A DNA stretch of 64,000 nucleotides from Pelotalea chapellei (GCF_018531195.1 NZ_JAHDYS010000003.1:274113-338112); one strand, 5' to 3'. Positions 1 through 9,505 are shown, counted from the first letter of the stretch. Numbers and translations: made by a program. Notes: generated from the sequence alone by a model not told the origin.

Positions 1-78
1 AGGGAATTGGTCAATGTTACGCAGACTGATATTGCACCGTTTTCATTGACACTGAAGGTATGGCTACCGCCGGAATAG
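1..78 (+). CDS. possible 3' end of a truncated gene at the window edge
   Basis: Frame 1 is open from the window edge to a TAG at 76-78, giving 25 residues that end in KVWLPPE. The opposite strand is also open here: an ATG at 120 reads leftward out of the window with a beta-rich sequence (FSVNENGAISV). The sequence alone does not say which strand is coding. I recognise no family. Convergence with pcnB makes the plus strand slightly more natural. Confidence 0.2.
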   Translation, partial: RELVNVTQTDIAPFSLTLKVWLPPE

Positions 79-91
79 GTAAAGAAAAGAC

Positions 92-129
92 GAGGAAGAA
101 GAAAACCCCGAGCAATCATGCACGGGGTT
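92..129 (-). terminator. rho-independent terminator downstream of pcnB
   Basis: A perfect 7-bp stem (AACCCCG at 104-110, CGGGGTT at 123-129) is followed on the minus strand by a pyrimidine-rich tail, TTTTCTTCTTCC. It lies about 90 bp past the pcnB stop codon, in the right orientation to end that transcript. Confidence 0.65.
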
Positions 130-218
130 AGTTGGCCTCTGAAGATGTAAAACTTTACAATCTGATTCGACGGATGGAGCCGCTCCCATCGGTCACAAAA
201 AGACTGCACATTTAAAAA

Positions 219-1616
219 TTATATATTGAAATCAAGGGCATCTGCCACTGCTGGCCCACTCGGCTTGCGCCTACGGCGGCGTCGTTTTCTCCTTCGCTGC
301 GGTGCCTCATTTTCTTCGATAAATCCGGATGGCGGCGGCAGCGGCTCCTGCTGTTCTGCCTGGGCCAGCCACCACTCTAGCTGTTTCGTAACACCCTTCT
401 TGCCCCCTTGGGTAATGCGGTAATATTCAATAATGTCGTTAAAATCACGACGTGCGATGAATGTTTGCGGTCGGCGACCGGGAATCTTGTTCAGGCGGGT
501 CTGCTGGGAAATTATGTCCCGGAGGGCGAGCCCCACACGATTGGTGATCGCTACAATCGGACAGACTTCTCCCATGAATTCCGCGACAGCGGCATCAATG
601 CTCTGCTGCCACGGCGCTCCTTTGCGGCGGAATTTTTCCGCCTTCTCATTGAGATAATCCCCGAATAGAAGCGCAAAGAGCAGGGGCTGAGAAACCTTGT
701 CCCGCTGCTGGAAGCGCGAATCCACATAGGAGATCATTTCGCCGAAACGGGTATGGGGGAAGCCTTCGCTTTCTACACCGAGCCAGGCAGAAAAGTTGGG
801 GAAAAGCGCGGCGAAGAGACCGGTCTGACGGAGAAGTTCGCAACATTTAGCCCCCTCCCCCGAGAGAAGGAGTTTGAGCATCTCATCATAGAGGCGTGGC
901 GGTGCCGCCCTGACAATGGTGCCGGCAGCGGCGACCAGCGCCTTGCGGGTATCGTCCTCCATCATGAAGCCGAGCAGGGCGGCAAAGCGCACCGCTCGCA
1001 ACATCCGCACCGGGTCTTCCTGAAAGCGGACCGCCGGATCACCGATGGTGCGGATGATGCCGGCGTTGAGGTCGGCGAGGCCGCCGGCATAGTCGATAAT
1101 CGAGAAATTGGCAATGTCATAGGAAAGAGCGTTGACGGTAAAGTCCCGGCGCAGGGCATCCTGTTCGGGAGTACCATAGACATTGTCCCGCAGGATCATG
1201 CCGTCCTCATCCATCAACATCCGCGGGCGCCGATGCCGATGCTCCGTCTCGCGCGCTACTTCCGTCTCGGGCTCCGGCTCGTCAGGCGCCTGAGTCCGAA
1301 AAGTTGCTACCTCGATGATCTCATCTTGAAAATGAATATGCGCAAGACGGAACCGCCGCCCGATCAGGCGGCAATTACGGAACATCCGCTTCACTTCGCC
1401 AGGGGTGGCATTGGTCACCACGTCAAAATCCTTCGGTTCCCGCCCCAGCAGAAGATCGCGCACGCATCCACCAACCAGATAGCCGACAAAACCATTGTCC
1501 TTCAGCCGGTAGAGGACACGCAGAGCATTGGGGCTCATCAGCTTGCGGGAGATTCCATGCTCCTGCCGCGGGACAACCATAATCCCGCTTTCTTGCAGGC
1601 TCTTTTTCTTCTTCAT
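219..1616 (-). CDS. pcnB: poly(A) polymerase / tRNA nucleotidyltransferase family (PcnB)
   Basis: This is a 465-residue class II nucleotidyltransferase. The N-terminal catalytic domain shows LVGGCVRDLLLG near residue 48 and the metal-binding DFDVV near residue 62. An RNA- and primer-binding helical region follows (DPVRMLRAVRFAALLGF). The C-terminus is a very basic arginine/lysine tail (RRRKRRRRRRK) typical of PcnB poly(A) polymerases rather than CCA-adding enzymes. In the family, PcnB adds 3' poly(A) tails that promote RNA decay. The ATG at 1616 follows an AACAGG-like ribosome site. The gene is monocistronic, with a terminator downstream. A CCA-adding role cannot be fully excluded from motifs alone. 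Confidence 0.9.
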   Translation of the reverse strand: MKKKKSLQESGIMVVPRQEHGISRKLMSPNALRVLYRLKDNGFVGYLVGGCVRDLLLGREPKDFDVVTNATPGEVKRMFRNCRLIGRRFRLAHIHFQDEIIEVATFRTQAPDEPEPETEVARETEHRHRRPRMLMDEDGMILRDNVYGTPEQDALRRDFTVNALSYDIANFSIIDYAGGLADLNAGIIRTIGDPAVRFQEDPVRMLRAVRFAALLGFMMEDDTRKALVAAAGTIVRAAPPRLYDEMLKLLLSGEGAKCCELLRQTGLFAALFPNFSAWLGVESEGFPHTRFGEMISYVDSRFQQRDKVSQPLLFALLFGDYLNEKAEKFRRKGAPWQQSIDAAVAEFMGEVCPIVAITNRVGLALRDIISQQTRLNKIPGRRPQTFIARRDFNDIIEYYRITQGGKKGVTKQLEWWLAQAEQQEPLPPPSGFIEENEAPQRRRKRRRRRRKPSGPAVADALDFNI

Positions 1617-1832
1617 CCTGTTATCACCACTTCCAACACTTAATCAGGGCTGCTTTAATCATCAATAAGCGGGCGAACAATATATACTAATGAGGTCTGG
1701 TGCCCAAACAAAAACCCCGCCTGCCAAAATGGAGTATCTGGTTGGAGACATTTTCTCCCCTTTTAGATCACTCCTGTAAAACGAGTGGTTTCTATTCATT
1801 GGATGGCAAAGATAACCTTATAACTGGTGTGA

Positions 1833-1859
1833 TTGATACTTCGTTGTATGGATTATAAT
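1833..1859 (+). promoter_or_regulatory. candidate sigma70 promoter for the CHAD gene
   Basis: TTGATA at 1833-1838 and a perfect TATAAT at 1854-1859 lie about 125 bp upstream of the CHAD start. The 15-bp spacing is short, so the -35 assignment is weak. The -10 is good. The rest of the 1617-1983 intergenic region shows only the small ORF listed next. Confidence 0.4.
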
Positions 1860-1878
1860 ATTAAAGGGATGAGAGAGT

Positions 1879-1962
1879 ATGAAACTGCTCGGAGCAAAAT
1901 ATGGAACTCAATCACCGGCAGCACTTTGGCATGGAAACGGTAGTGCCAAGATGAAACTTTAA
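1879..1962 (+). CDS. possible 27-residue upstream ORF / leader peptide
   Basis: The ATG at 1879 is preceded by a purine-rich GATGAGAGAGT stretch and runs 27 codons to a TAA at 1960-1962, 21 bases before the CHAD start. It begins MKLLGAKYGT. Its 3' half covers a small inverted repeat (TTGGCA/TGCCAA). It could be a leader peptide in the 5' region of the CHAD gene. No family is recognised and it may be chance. Confidence 0.25.
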   Translation: MKLLGAKYGTQSPAALWHGNGSAKMKL

Positions 1963-1983
1963 AGTAACCGGGGGGAATAATCT

Positions 1984-2817
1984 ATGAAAAGCTACGTCAA
2001 ATCGCTGCAGCTTATCGAAGGGGTGACCCTATCCCATTGGGCGGAACTACTGCGTCTCAGGCGACTTGTGATCAAAAAGGGCGAGCATGAGGATATTCAT
2101 GATCTGAGAGTGGCTTCACGCCGTTTCAGGTCAGCCCTAAAAATACTGGCTCCTGTATGTGGCAGAATGGAAACTGGAAAACTTTCCCGGAAAGTACAAA
2201 AGCTCACTCGAACACTGGGAAAGGTTCGCAATCTGGATGAAGCCTTATCTTTTTTCGGATCCAAGGCTGGGGAAAGCGATCTGACCACCCTTATAAAAAG
2301 ACTCGCTGACAGCAGGAGTAGCGAAGAAGACAGGATTTTGAAGATCCTGAAGCATTTCAAGGTGGATAAATTGGACAAGCGCGTGCATCAATTGGTTAGA
2401 ACAACAGAGGAAAAAACGCGAAAGCAGGATACTTCTGCACTCCAATCTCATATTCGCGCTGCTGCGATCAGACTGTATGACAATGTACAGGAGTCATTGC
2501 CGCCAGCACTTATTCCTGAAAACGCCGAAGAGCGGCATACGCTGAGAATCTCCATCAAAAAATGGCGCTACTTTCTTGAAATCCATTCCACAATAACGGA
2601 ACAAAACCATGACGAAGTTCTTAAACAGCTTAAATCTTACCAAAGCCTTCTCGGCAGCATGAATGATATGACCGTGTTTGCTGGAATGTGTCGCGAAGCA
2701 AAGGTTTCGAAAGATGTTCTTGCTGATGCGGAACAGTTGATTGCTTTAGAAAACAATAAGCTTTTTGATCAGTTCATTACCCTCGTCAATGCTGAGCCTC
2801 TAAAGTACGATGCCTGA
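1984..2817 (+). CDS. CHAD domain-containing protein
   Basis: This 277-residue protein is made almost entirely of a CHAD (conserved histidine alpha-helical) domain. Two pseudo-repeats each carry the diagnostic histidine/arginine helix: HDLRVASRRFRSALKI near residue 38 and HTLRISIKKWRYFLEI near residue 182. No CYTH domain is fused to it and there is no signal peptide or membrane segment, so it should be cytoplasmic. CHAD domains bind inorganic polyphosphate through the conserved basic residues, and a polyphosphate-associated role is inferred from that. The ATG at 1984 has a strong GGGGGG ribosome site 8 bases upstream. A strong terminator follows. Confidence 0.88.
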   Translation: MKSYVKSLQLIEGVTLSHWAELLRLRRLVIKKGEHEDIHDLRVASRRFRSALKILAPVCGRMETGKLSRKVQKLTRTLGKVRNLDEALSFFGSKAGESDLTTLIKRLADSRSSEEDRILKILKHFKVDKLDKRVHQLVRTTEEKTRKQDTSALQSHIRAAAIRLYDNVQESLPPALIPENAEERHTLRISIKKWRYFLEIHSTITEQNHDEVLKQLKSYQSLLGSMNDMTVFAGMCREAKVSKDVLADAEQLIALENNKLFDQFITLVNAEPLKYDA

Positions 2818-2865
2818 CAACCACTTCTGTCTCGCTATACAGTGGAATGAACCAGGCATATCACA

Positions 2866-2905
2866 CCAAGAGGGGCTGGATTCATCCAGCCCTCTTGGTT
2901 TTATT
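2866..2905 (+). terminator. strong intrinsic terminator after the CHAD gene
   Basis: CCAAGAGGGGCTGG (2866-2879) pairs with CCAGCCCTCTTGG (2886-2898) across a six-base loop, with one bulged base. TTTTATTTT follows. This is a textbook rho-independent terminator for the plus-strand gene. Confidence 0.9.
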
Positions 2906-3005
2906 TTGGATCGGCTCTATCTCCCCCACCAAAGGGTGAAGGCTTATCAGCAGTCTGAGGCAGGGGAATAACCCCTGCCCTTTTTAAAACTGCTGTCCAT
3001 AACAC

Positions 3006-4250
3006 CTACATCTTCTTGTGCTCCTGGCGCATCCGACGTGCATCCTCCTGGATGCGGGCGGCCGCCTCCTTGACCTTGGCCCAGCCGTACCAATGCATGT
3101 AATCCGGATTCATGTGGAAGGCCCCTTGGAAAGCCCGCTGCCGATATTCAAGGAAGATCAGGTAGAGTTCCTGCTCGACTGCACTTTGAGCTTCATAGAA
3201 CTGCAGCAGGTCGGGAGCGTATTTCCATCCCTTTGGTTTCACCAGAATGCCATCATCATACAACCCCTTGACGGTTCGGATCGAATCGGCAAAGACCTGG
3301 TCCACCTCCCGGATCACTTCATCACCTGCGTTGAGATTGGTCTCGGCATAACTGCGGGAATGACATTGGGTGCAGGCATCGATCATTTTTGCCCTGGCCT
3401 TATCAAAGCTGGCCTTGTCCAGCCGGGCAACCTTGGCCGCTTTAATGGCATCAAGCCGCTCAGTCGGTTTACCTGCTTCATCCAGCACGCCAATCGCCTT
3501 CAGAATCGTTACCCGGTTTTCCATCCACTGTTTGTCATCCTCGGGCAGGCGCAGGGCCAAAAAACCCCAGGAGGTGATCACATCATGTTTGCCGTCGGGC
3601 ATATGACAGTTCTGGCAGGTAGGGGCACGGCCGGTGGTCGGTTCGATCTCCCAAATGCTGCCATGTTTTGAGGTCTGCCACATCTCCCACTGGGGATGAT
3701 CGAAGCCCATGTGACAGGTTCGGCAGGCACGGGGGTCTTTCGCCTCGGCCCTGGAGAAACTGTGACGGGTATGACAGGAATCGCAGGCGCCTGAACCGTA
3801 GCGTTTCAGCTCGCTGGCTGCTTTTTCTCCCACCTTGTGACAAGCCGAACATCCTTTCAAGTCGCCGCCACCCACGGCCATCGGCTGATGGGTGATCATC
3901 GGCATCGCCTTCATGGCGGTCCAGGCCAGTGCATGTTTTCCCTCACGATACTCTTTGACCCTTTCGGCATGGCAGGTTGCGCAGGTGTCGGGGGTCGGCA
4001 GTTTTACCTTGGCCACATCATTTGCCGACATATGTTCCTTCCCATGACAGGATGAGCAATCCATGGTCTTGCCCATCTTCCCGGAAAGGAACTGTTTCAC
4101 AATGCCGGGAGTGACCTTCTCGTGACACGTAATACACGCGGACTTTCCGCCCTGGGTTTGCGCAGCATTCACCGGAGAAAAGATCAGAGCGACCAGTGTG
4201 ACGGCTGCCATTACTGATAACCAACTCGCGATTTGCCTTGCCATTGCCAT
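3006..4250 (-). CDS. octaheme c-type cytochrome, hydroxylamine oxidoreductase-like
   Basis: This 414-residue exported cytochrome has a signal peptide (hydrophobic stretch MAAVTLVALIFSP, cleavage near NAA) and eight CxxCH haem motifs: CITCH, CSSCH, CATCH, CSACH, CDSCH, CRTCH, CQNCH and CTQCH. Between haems, stretches such as CDSCHTRHSFSRAEA, FDHPQWEMWQTSKHG and RAPTCQNCHMPDGKHDV match the hydroxylamine oxidoreductase (HAO) octahaem fold, as does the C-terminal MNPDYMHWYGW helix. HAO-type proteins oxidise hydroxylamine or hydrazine, or act reductively on nitrite and other N-oxides. In an anaerobic Geobacter-like host a reductive role is more likely, but the direction cannot be read from sequence. 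The ATG at 4250 follows AAGGAGAAACAC. The gene stands alone and should be periplasmic. Confidence 0.9.
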   Translation of the reverse strand: MAMARQIASWLSVMAAVTLVALIFSPVNAAQTQGGKSACITCHEKVTPGIVKQFLSGKMGKTMDCSSCHGKEHMSANDVAKVKLPTPDTCATCHAERVKEYREGKHALAWTAMKAMPMITHQPMAVGGGDLKGCSACHKVGEKAASELKRYGSGACDSCHTRHSFSRAEAKDPRACRTCHMGFDHPQWEMWQTSKHGSIWEIEPTTGRAPTCQNCHMPDGKHDVITSWGFLALRLPEDDKQWMENRVTILKAIGVLDEAGKPTERLDAIKAAKVARLDKASFDKARAKMIDACTQCHSRSYAETNLNAGDEVIREVDQVFADSIRTVKGLYDDGILVKPKGWKYAPDLLQFYEAQSAVEQELYLIFLEYRQRAFQGAFHMNPDYMHWYGWAKVKEAAARIQEDARRMRQEHKKM

Positions 4251-4409
4251 GTGTTTCTCCTTTCAATTTGATGTGTGGCGTTTTTTCCACCATTCCTTTG
4301 TCGACCAGCTTTTCGGAGTGAAGAATTCATCATAAGCTTACTGCCAAACCGCGGGCCGTCAAAGCACAGGCCCAAAATTACATATTTTAAACCTAATCAT
4401 GAACAAAAC

Positions 4410-4451
4410 CCACAAAAGCAAAGGACTTAACCGGCTGTTGGTTAAGTCCTT
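4410..4451 (-). terminator. terminator of the large metalloprotease gene
   Basis: A perfect 12-bp inverted repeat (AAGGACTTAACC at 4421-4432, GGTTAAGTCCTT at 4440-4451) is followed on the minus strand by TTTGCTTTTG. It lies about 85 bp past the stop codon of the minus-strand secreted protease gene. Confidence 0.65.
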
Positions 4452-4534
4452 CGTATAGCCTGGCAATCAATGCACCCATCGTATTGGTCTGGTGCATGCA
4501 AAGAATCTTCAACAGGCACCATTCGTCACCATAT

Positions 4535-7500
4535 TTATTCGGCTTCCTCAGATCCTCTCTCTCCTGACTGCTGGTTAAATGATGGCAGAACCTCGATTGT
4601 GGTCAGATTATAGCGGTCAGTAGTGGGTGCCGAATCGTTGATAGTAACAATAGTACCGGCAAGCGGTGTCGTATTGTTCATCCGCTGAACCCAATAGGTA
4701 TCCTGTGTGGCAGAAAGATATTGATGCACCAGTACCTGGACCGGCCCCACCGTGCGCGCCGTGGCACTGTCCCAATCGTTGCCGACACCTAAAACCCAGG
4801 AATGTGCACGCGTCGTCACCAGAGATGCCGTGGGGGCACCTTTCAGGCTGTTTGCACTCCCCGTCGCACCGATCGCTCCGGAACCATTTGTGCCGGTAGA
4901 ATCGGCTCCGATAAACGACACTACGGTGACAGAAGCAGACGAAACCGATTGATTAAAAGTCGCGGTAACCCTGCTGCCGGAAATCCGTGATGTAGCATAT
5001 GCCCTCCACACCTCGGCGGTACCATGTTGCACGTTGGTACGGCGAACAAGGGTCCAGGTAAGCCCACCACCGCTGACACCTGTGACGAATGCTGCTGGTG
5101 CAGTTTCGGTAGGATTGGCTCCCGCGACAAATGCAAGAAGCAGCTGGTTTGACGTGCCGGTGGAGAACGAAGAGGTTGTGACCGAGGCACCTCCTTTGGA
5201 TACATCTCCACTAACTATTACATCCATCACCAGACCAGCAGATACACTTATGGTAACGGTAGCGGAGTTTCCGGCAGATACATTTCCTGCGGCATCCTTT
5301 GCCCAGGCATAGAGTATTTTGGCACCGGCAGAGCCGAAGGCATAGGAGGTTGGAGTAGTCGTTGACCAGCCGCCGACTGTGGGTGAAGGGACATTTGCCG
5401 TTTCGGTGAGCAGATAGCCGGAAACGGCCACATTATCGCTGGCGGTAAGGGTCTGAATCGGCACAACAAGTCCAGATGATGTCGCCGGAATAACGAACGC
5501 AGTTACGACCGGAGGCGTCGTGTCGGCAATGGCAGTTGCATCGAAGACCACGTCCACCCAATAGTTACTGCCATTATAGGAATTGCTCGGAAAACCGCTG
5601 TTGCCATATTTGTATACACCGTTGCCACCGTCGGTACCGTCTGCCAGAGCATGGAGTGGCGCATTGTCAATTGCCCGCGTGAAGTACCAGTCAGTGGCGG
5701 CATAATATCCGGAGGACGAGTGGTACGAGGCGACATAGGTCTTGTTGGCGACGATCGGAACCGGAACGGGGAATGAAACCTCCTGCCAGCCCGAAGCGGT
5801 TTCATTTTTGAAGGGCACTGTGGCCAGCAGGACACCCTCGCGGGTCCAGAGATTGGCCGTGTGGGTGCCGGTGTTAGCTGCCCCTTTGTAAAATCGCAGA
5901 CCGGTAAGGTTGCCGTTCACATCCGAACGGAATTTAAACCCCACCTCGATAGGAACGCCATCGGTGATCGCCAGGATGGCGGGCACTGCCGTATTCGGCC
6001 AAAGCGATGTTATCGGCAATGCGATGACAATGACTGCACTTTTGCTTGCGGAAATATTACCTGCCGTGTCCTTCACCCAGGCATACAGCGTCTTGGTGCC
6101 CGCGGAAGCGAACGTGTAACTCGTTGGCGTGGCAGCACTCCAACGCGGATCGGCCGCCAGGGGAGGATTGGCACTCTCGGTGATAAGATAGGCAAAGACA
6201 CCCGTATCATCAGCTGCAGTGAATGTAAGGACGGGTACTGTCAGAAGCGAAGAGTTCGCCGGCACGGAAAAGGCTGTCACCGTTGGCGGGGTAACATCCG
6301 GAATGGATATCGTAACGGTAGCGGAGTTTCCGGCAGATACATTTCCTGCGGCATCCTTTGCCCAGGCATAGAGTATTTTGGTACCGGCAGAGCCGAAGGC
6401 ATAGAAGGTTGGAGTGGTCGTTGACCAGCCGCCGGCTGTGGGTGAAGGGACATTTGCCGTTTCGGTGAGCAGATAGCCGGAAACGGCCACATTATCGCTG
6501 GCGGTAAGGGTCTGAATCGGCACAACAAGTCCACATGATGTCGCCGGAATAACGAACGCCGTTACGACCGGAGGCGTCGTGTCGGCAATGGCAGTTGCAT
6601 CGAAGACCACGTCCACCCAATAGTTGCTGCCATTATAGGAATTGCTCGGAAAACCGCTGTTGCCATATTTGTATACACCGTTGCCACCGTCGGTACCGTC
6701 TGCCAGAGCATGGAGTGGCGCATTGTCAATTGCCCGCGTGAAGTACCAGTCAGTGGCAGCATAATATCCGGAGGACGAGTGGTACGAGGCGACATAGGTC
6801 TTGTTGGCGACGATCGGAACCGGAACGGGGAATGAAACCTCCTGCCAGCCCGAAGCGGTTTCATTTTTGAAGGGCACTGTGGCCAGCAGGACACCCTCGC
6901 GGCTCCAGAGATTGGCCGTGTGGGTGCCGGTGTTAGCGGCCCCTTTGTAAAATCGCAGACCGGTAAGGTTGCCGTTCACATCCGACCGGAATTTAAACCC
7001 CACCTCGATAGGAACGCCATCGGTGATCGCCAGGATGGCGGGCACTGCCGTATTCGGCCAAAGCGATGTTATCGGCAATGCGATGACAATAACTGCACTT
7101 TTGCTTGCGGAAATATTACCTGCCGTGTCCTTCACCCAGGCATAGAGCGTCTTGGTGCCCGCGGTAGTGAACGTGTAACTCGTTGGCGTGACAGTACTCC
7201 AACGCGGATCGGCCGCCAAAGGCGGGGTGCTGTTTTCACTGACAAGATAGCCGCCTAGTATGGTGTTATCGTAGGCTCTGATCTCGATTGGCACACTCAA
7301 TGATGAAGCGGTAGAAGGAACGATGAATGTGTAAATAGATGGGGGATAGTTATCAACGATGGTGAAGGTGGCGGAAAGATAATTTTCTGAAACGTTCCCG
7401 GCGGCATCCTTGGCCCAGGCGTACAAGGTTTTCGTACCAATTGAGTTGAAGATATAATATGGAGCGGCGAAAAAATGCCAACCCGAATCCGTTGCTAATG

Positions 7501-9505
7501 GTTTGACAGGATCTTCACTGATGTAATAGCCGGTAACGGCAACATCGTCTGTGGCCGACAGACTGAAATACACATCGAGAGAAATCTGGGTAGGTGAAAC
7601 GAAAATTCCCGTCATTTTCGGTGGAGTTGTATCGACAAACAGAATGTTGGTCGTGGCGGATTTGACAAGGGAGACGTTCCCTACCGTATCCCTCGCCCAT
7701 GCGTAAAGGGTTTTGAAGCCGCCGGTTCCGAAGGTATGGTTCGTCGGCGCGGCCACGAGCCAGACCGGCCTGTCCCCCAAAGGGGGCGTAGGGTCTTCGG
7801 TTACAAGGTATCCGGTGATACCTAGGTTATCGGAGGCCGTGAAGGTCAAGATCGGCACGGTTAGCGATGTGACCGAGACAGGGAGAACAAAGTCCGTGAC
7901 AACGGGCAAAACTTCGTCCGGAGGGGTGTAGATCGCGCTCATCGTGCTAAGGGGAGCAGAGATGGCCGTCATGCTGAAACCTGAAGGAAATGTACTGTAA
8001 TAGTTTGAATTTGGAGTGGTTGTCTCGTTCCAATCGGTATTGTTGCCCTGGTAAAAAAGAGTGGTTTTATGCCCAGTACATGTTGAACCCTCTCTCAGCA
8101 TGGAACAGAACCCGGTGCTGGCCTCCACAGGCACAACCTTCTGATGTTCCCCCGGACCAAAATAATAATTATTGAAACGGTTGCTATCAATATGCAGAAT
8201 CAGCAACCCGCCCGCCCAATCGGATCCGAGCCAACTCCTCAAACCCTTGTTCCAGCCTGAAGGCTGCAGATTCTCTAGGAGAAAATATTCATTTTCGCTT
8301 ACGAGCGGACGACTCAGCTTGAAACTGGCCGCGGGCGAGGAAGAGGAAGAAGGAAATTCAAGCGAACCGGCCGCCGGTTCGATCGGTATCGTCCACCCCA
8401 GGAATTCCCGTGACCATGCATCCAACGCAACAGGTGTGGTGCCCTGATATTCGCCAATATCAGCGCCCCAGCAACCGTAGGCCATGGTAGAGAACATGCC
8501 CAAAGCTGCATTGGTATAACTTGAGTCATAAAGGTCGGGTAAACCGAGCAGCGAATGTCCCAGTTCATGAACGACAACTCCAACCGGGTGCTGCACATCC
8601 TGGTCGTTTAATTCTCCACTGAGCGCCCATTCACGCACCCGTACATTTCCAGACTGGATATCTCCAGACTCCGCATGCGCCCAGACACTCGGGATTTTGA
8701 CGGAACCGGACTGTTCATATCCCGCATATACCATATATATGCTCAGTTCCGACCCATCAAGCATGCCATCCTTGTTAATATCGCAACTTTCCAAATCTAC
8801 ATAATATGCCACCTGATCGAGTATGTGGGTTGCCAGGGTAGCGCTGTCCCCTGAAGTACCTCCGTAGGGATGCATGTCTGCAATATTGACGGATACTATT
8901 CCTGCAGGGGAGCCGGGTTGGGTATGTGATGCAGGGGAAATGGTCACGTTAGCGGATGAATTTTCATAGAAAAAATTGACCATGGATTTCATTCCGGGTG
9001 TTGTTGAAAAGAGAAGGTTATGCCAGTCGTTTGCCGATGTAATAAAAGAGCGGTCAGCAAAATTCACCAGCACTACCAGCACCTTCCGGATCCCAAAAAC
9101 GTGGGACCAACTGCTGGCGGATGGCACAGCCAACATATCCTGCTGTGGCGACAATTCCGCTACATCGACCGCAGTTTTTTGGGGCGGCTTGAAACCTTTG
9201 GGGATACTCGGAGGGGCATTGTTGCCCTTCGGCTCCACCTTAATACCTGACGGCACAAAGATGCCCTCTGACGTGGGCTCGGCATATTCCCATAAACTGC
9301 TCTTCTTATTCTGGATGATGGCGTGACCTGTCTCGGCCAGTTCCAGCCAGTGCTGACGTTCATCTCCCCGTATCCTTACCTTGAACCTTGTTGTATCGGG
9401 CTGGGTTGCGTCCACGGGGACCGGTATGGCGGGGGAGGCAAAAACCGGAATACCTGTGAGCAAGCAGAATCCTATGGCGACACATGCGATGATTCCACGC
9501 TTCAT
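4535..9505 (-). CDS. very large secreted M6-family metalloprotease with duplicated C-terminal modules
   Basis: This 1,656-residue exported protein has a signal peptide ending near VFASPA. The first ~520 residues form an M6 (immune inhibitor A-like) metalloprotease domain with HELGH at residues 313-317 and the downstream PDLYD. A calcium-loop-like DINKDGMLDG lies at about 242-251. The rest alternates Ig-like modules (recurring ASDNVAVSGYLLTE and TLYAWAKDAAGNVS) with two copies of a DUF4082-like module (GFKFRSDVNGNLTGLRFYKG). A further beta-rich domain ends the protein. No membrane anchor is seen, so a released or loosely surface-bound peptidase is inferred. The ATG at 9505 follows GGAGGGAAC. 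The two DUF4082-containing blocks are near-identical at the DNA level, so this gene has undergone recent internal duplication. Confidence 0.85.
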   Translation of the reverse strand: MKRGIIACVAIGFCLLTGIPVFASPAIPVPVDATQPDTTRFKVRIRGDERQHWLELAETGHAIIQNKKSSLWEYAEPTSEGIFVPSGIKVEPKGNNAPPSIPKGFKPPQKTAVDVAELSPQQDMLAVPSASSWSHVFGIRKVLVVLVNFADRSFITSANDWHNLLFSTTPGMKSMVNFFYENSSANVTISPASHTQPGSPAGIVSVNIADMHPYGGTSGDSATLATHILDQVAYYVDLESCDINKDGMLDGSELSIYMVYAGYEQSGSVKIPSVWAHAESGDIQSGNVRVREWALSGELNDQDVQHPVGVVVHELGHSLLGLPDLYDSSYTNAALGMFSTMAYGCWGADIGEYQGTTPVALDAWSREFLGWTIPIEPAAGSLEFPSSSSSPAASFKLSRPLVSENEYFLLENLQPSGWNKGLRSWLGSDWAGGLLILHIDSNRFNNYYFGPGEHQKVVPVEASTGFCSMLREGSTCTGHKTTLFYQGNNTDWNETTTPNSNYYSTFPSGFSMTAISAPLSTMSAIYTPPDEVLPVVTDFVLPVSVTSLTVPILTFTASDNLGITGYLVTEDPTPPLGDRPVWLVAAPTNHTFGTGGFKTLYAWARDTVGNVSLVKSATTNILFVDTTPPKMTGIFVSPTQISLDVYFSLSATDDVAVTGYYISEDPVKPLATDSGWHFFAAPYYIFNSIGTKTLYAWAKDAAGNVSENYLSATFTIVDNYPPSIYTFIVPSTASSLSVPIEIRAYDNTILGGYLVSENSTPPLAADPRWSTVTPTSYTFTTAGTKTLYAWVKDTAGNISASKSAVIVIALPITSLWPNTAVPAILAITDGVPIEVGFKFRSDVNGNLTGLRFYKGAANTGTHTANLWSREGVLLATVPFKNETASGWQEVSFPVPVPIVANKTYVASYHSSSGYYAATDWYFTRAIDNAPLHALADGTDGGNGVYKYGNSGFPSNSYNGSNYWVDVVFDATAIADTTPPVVTAFVIPATSCGLVVPIQTLTASDNVAVSGYLLTETANVPSPTAGGWSTTTPTFYAFGSAGTKILYAWAKDAAGNVSAGNSATVTISIPDVTPPTVTAFSVPANSSLLTVPVLTFTAADDTGVFAYLITESANPPLAADPRWSAATPTSYTFASAGTKTLYAWVKDTAGNISASKSAVIVIALPITSLWPNTAVPAILAITDGVPIEVGFKFRSDVNGNLTGLRFYKGAANTGTHTANLWTREGVLLATVPFKNETASGWQEVSFPVPVPIVANKTYVASYHSSSGYYAATDWYFTRAIDNAPLHALADGTDGGNGVYKYGNSGFPSNSYNGSNYWVDVVFDATAIADTTPPVVTAFVIPATSSGLVVPIQTLTASDNVAVSGYLLTETANVPSPTVGGWSTTTPTSYAFGSAGAKILYAWAKDAAGNVSAGNSATVTISVSAGLVMDVIVSGDVSKGGASVTTSSFSTGTSNQLLLAFVAGANPTETAPAAFVTGVSGGGLTWTLVRRTNVQHGTAEVWRAYATSRISGSRVTATFNQSVSSASVTVVSFIGADSTGTNGSGAIGATGSANSLKGAPTASLVTTRAHSWVLGVGNDWDSATARTVGPVQVLVHQYLSATQDTYWVQRMNNTTPLAGTIVTINDSAPTTDRYNLTTIEVLPSFNQQSGERGSEEAE
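5253..6159 (-). repeat. internal direct repeat copy 2 in the metalloprotease gene
   Basis: About 907 bp that is near-identical to 6312-7218 at an offset of exactly 1,059 bp (353 codons). It encodes an Ig-like module plus the DUF4082-like module. I saw only scattered substitutions, for example the codons giving S versus C and T versus S. Confidence 0.9.
6312..7218 (-). repeat. internal direct repeat copy 1 in the metalloprotease gene
   Basis: Partner of the 5253-6159 copy. The offset of 1,059 bp keeps the reading frame. Identity falls off sharply on both sides, which marks out a discrete duplicated unit. Confidence 0.9.
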
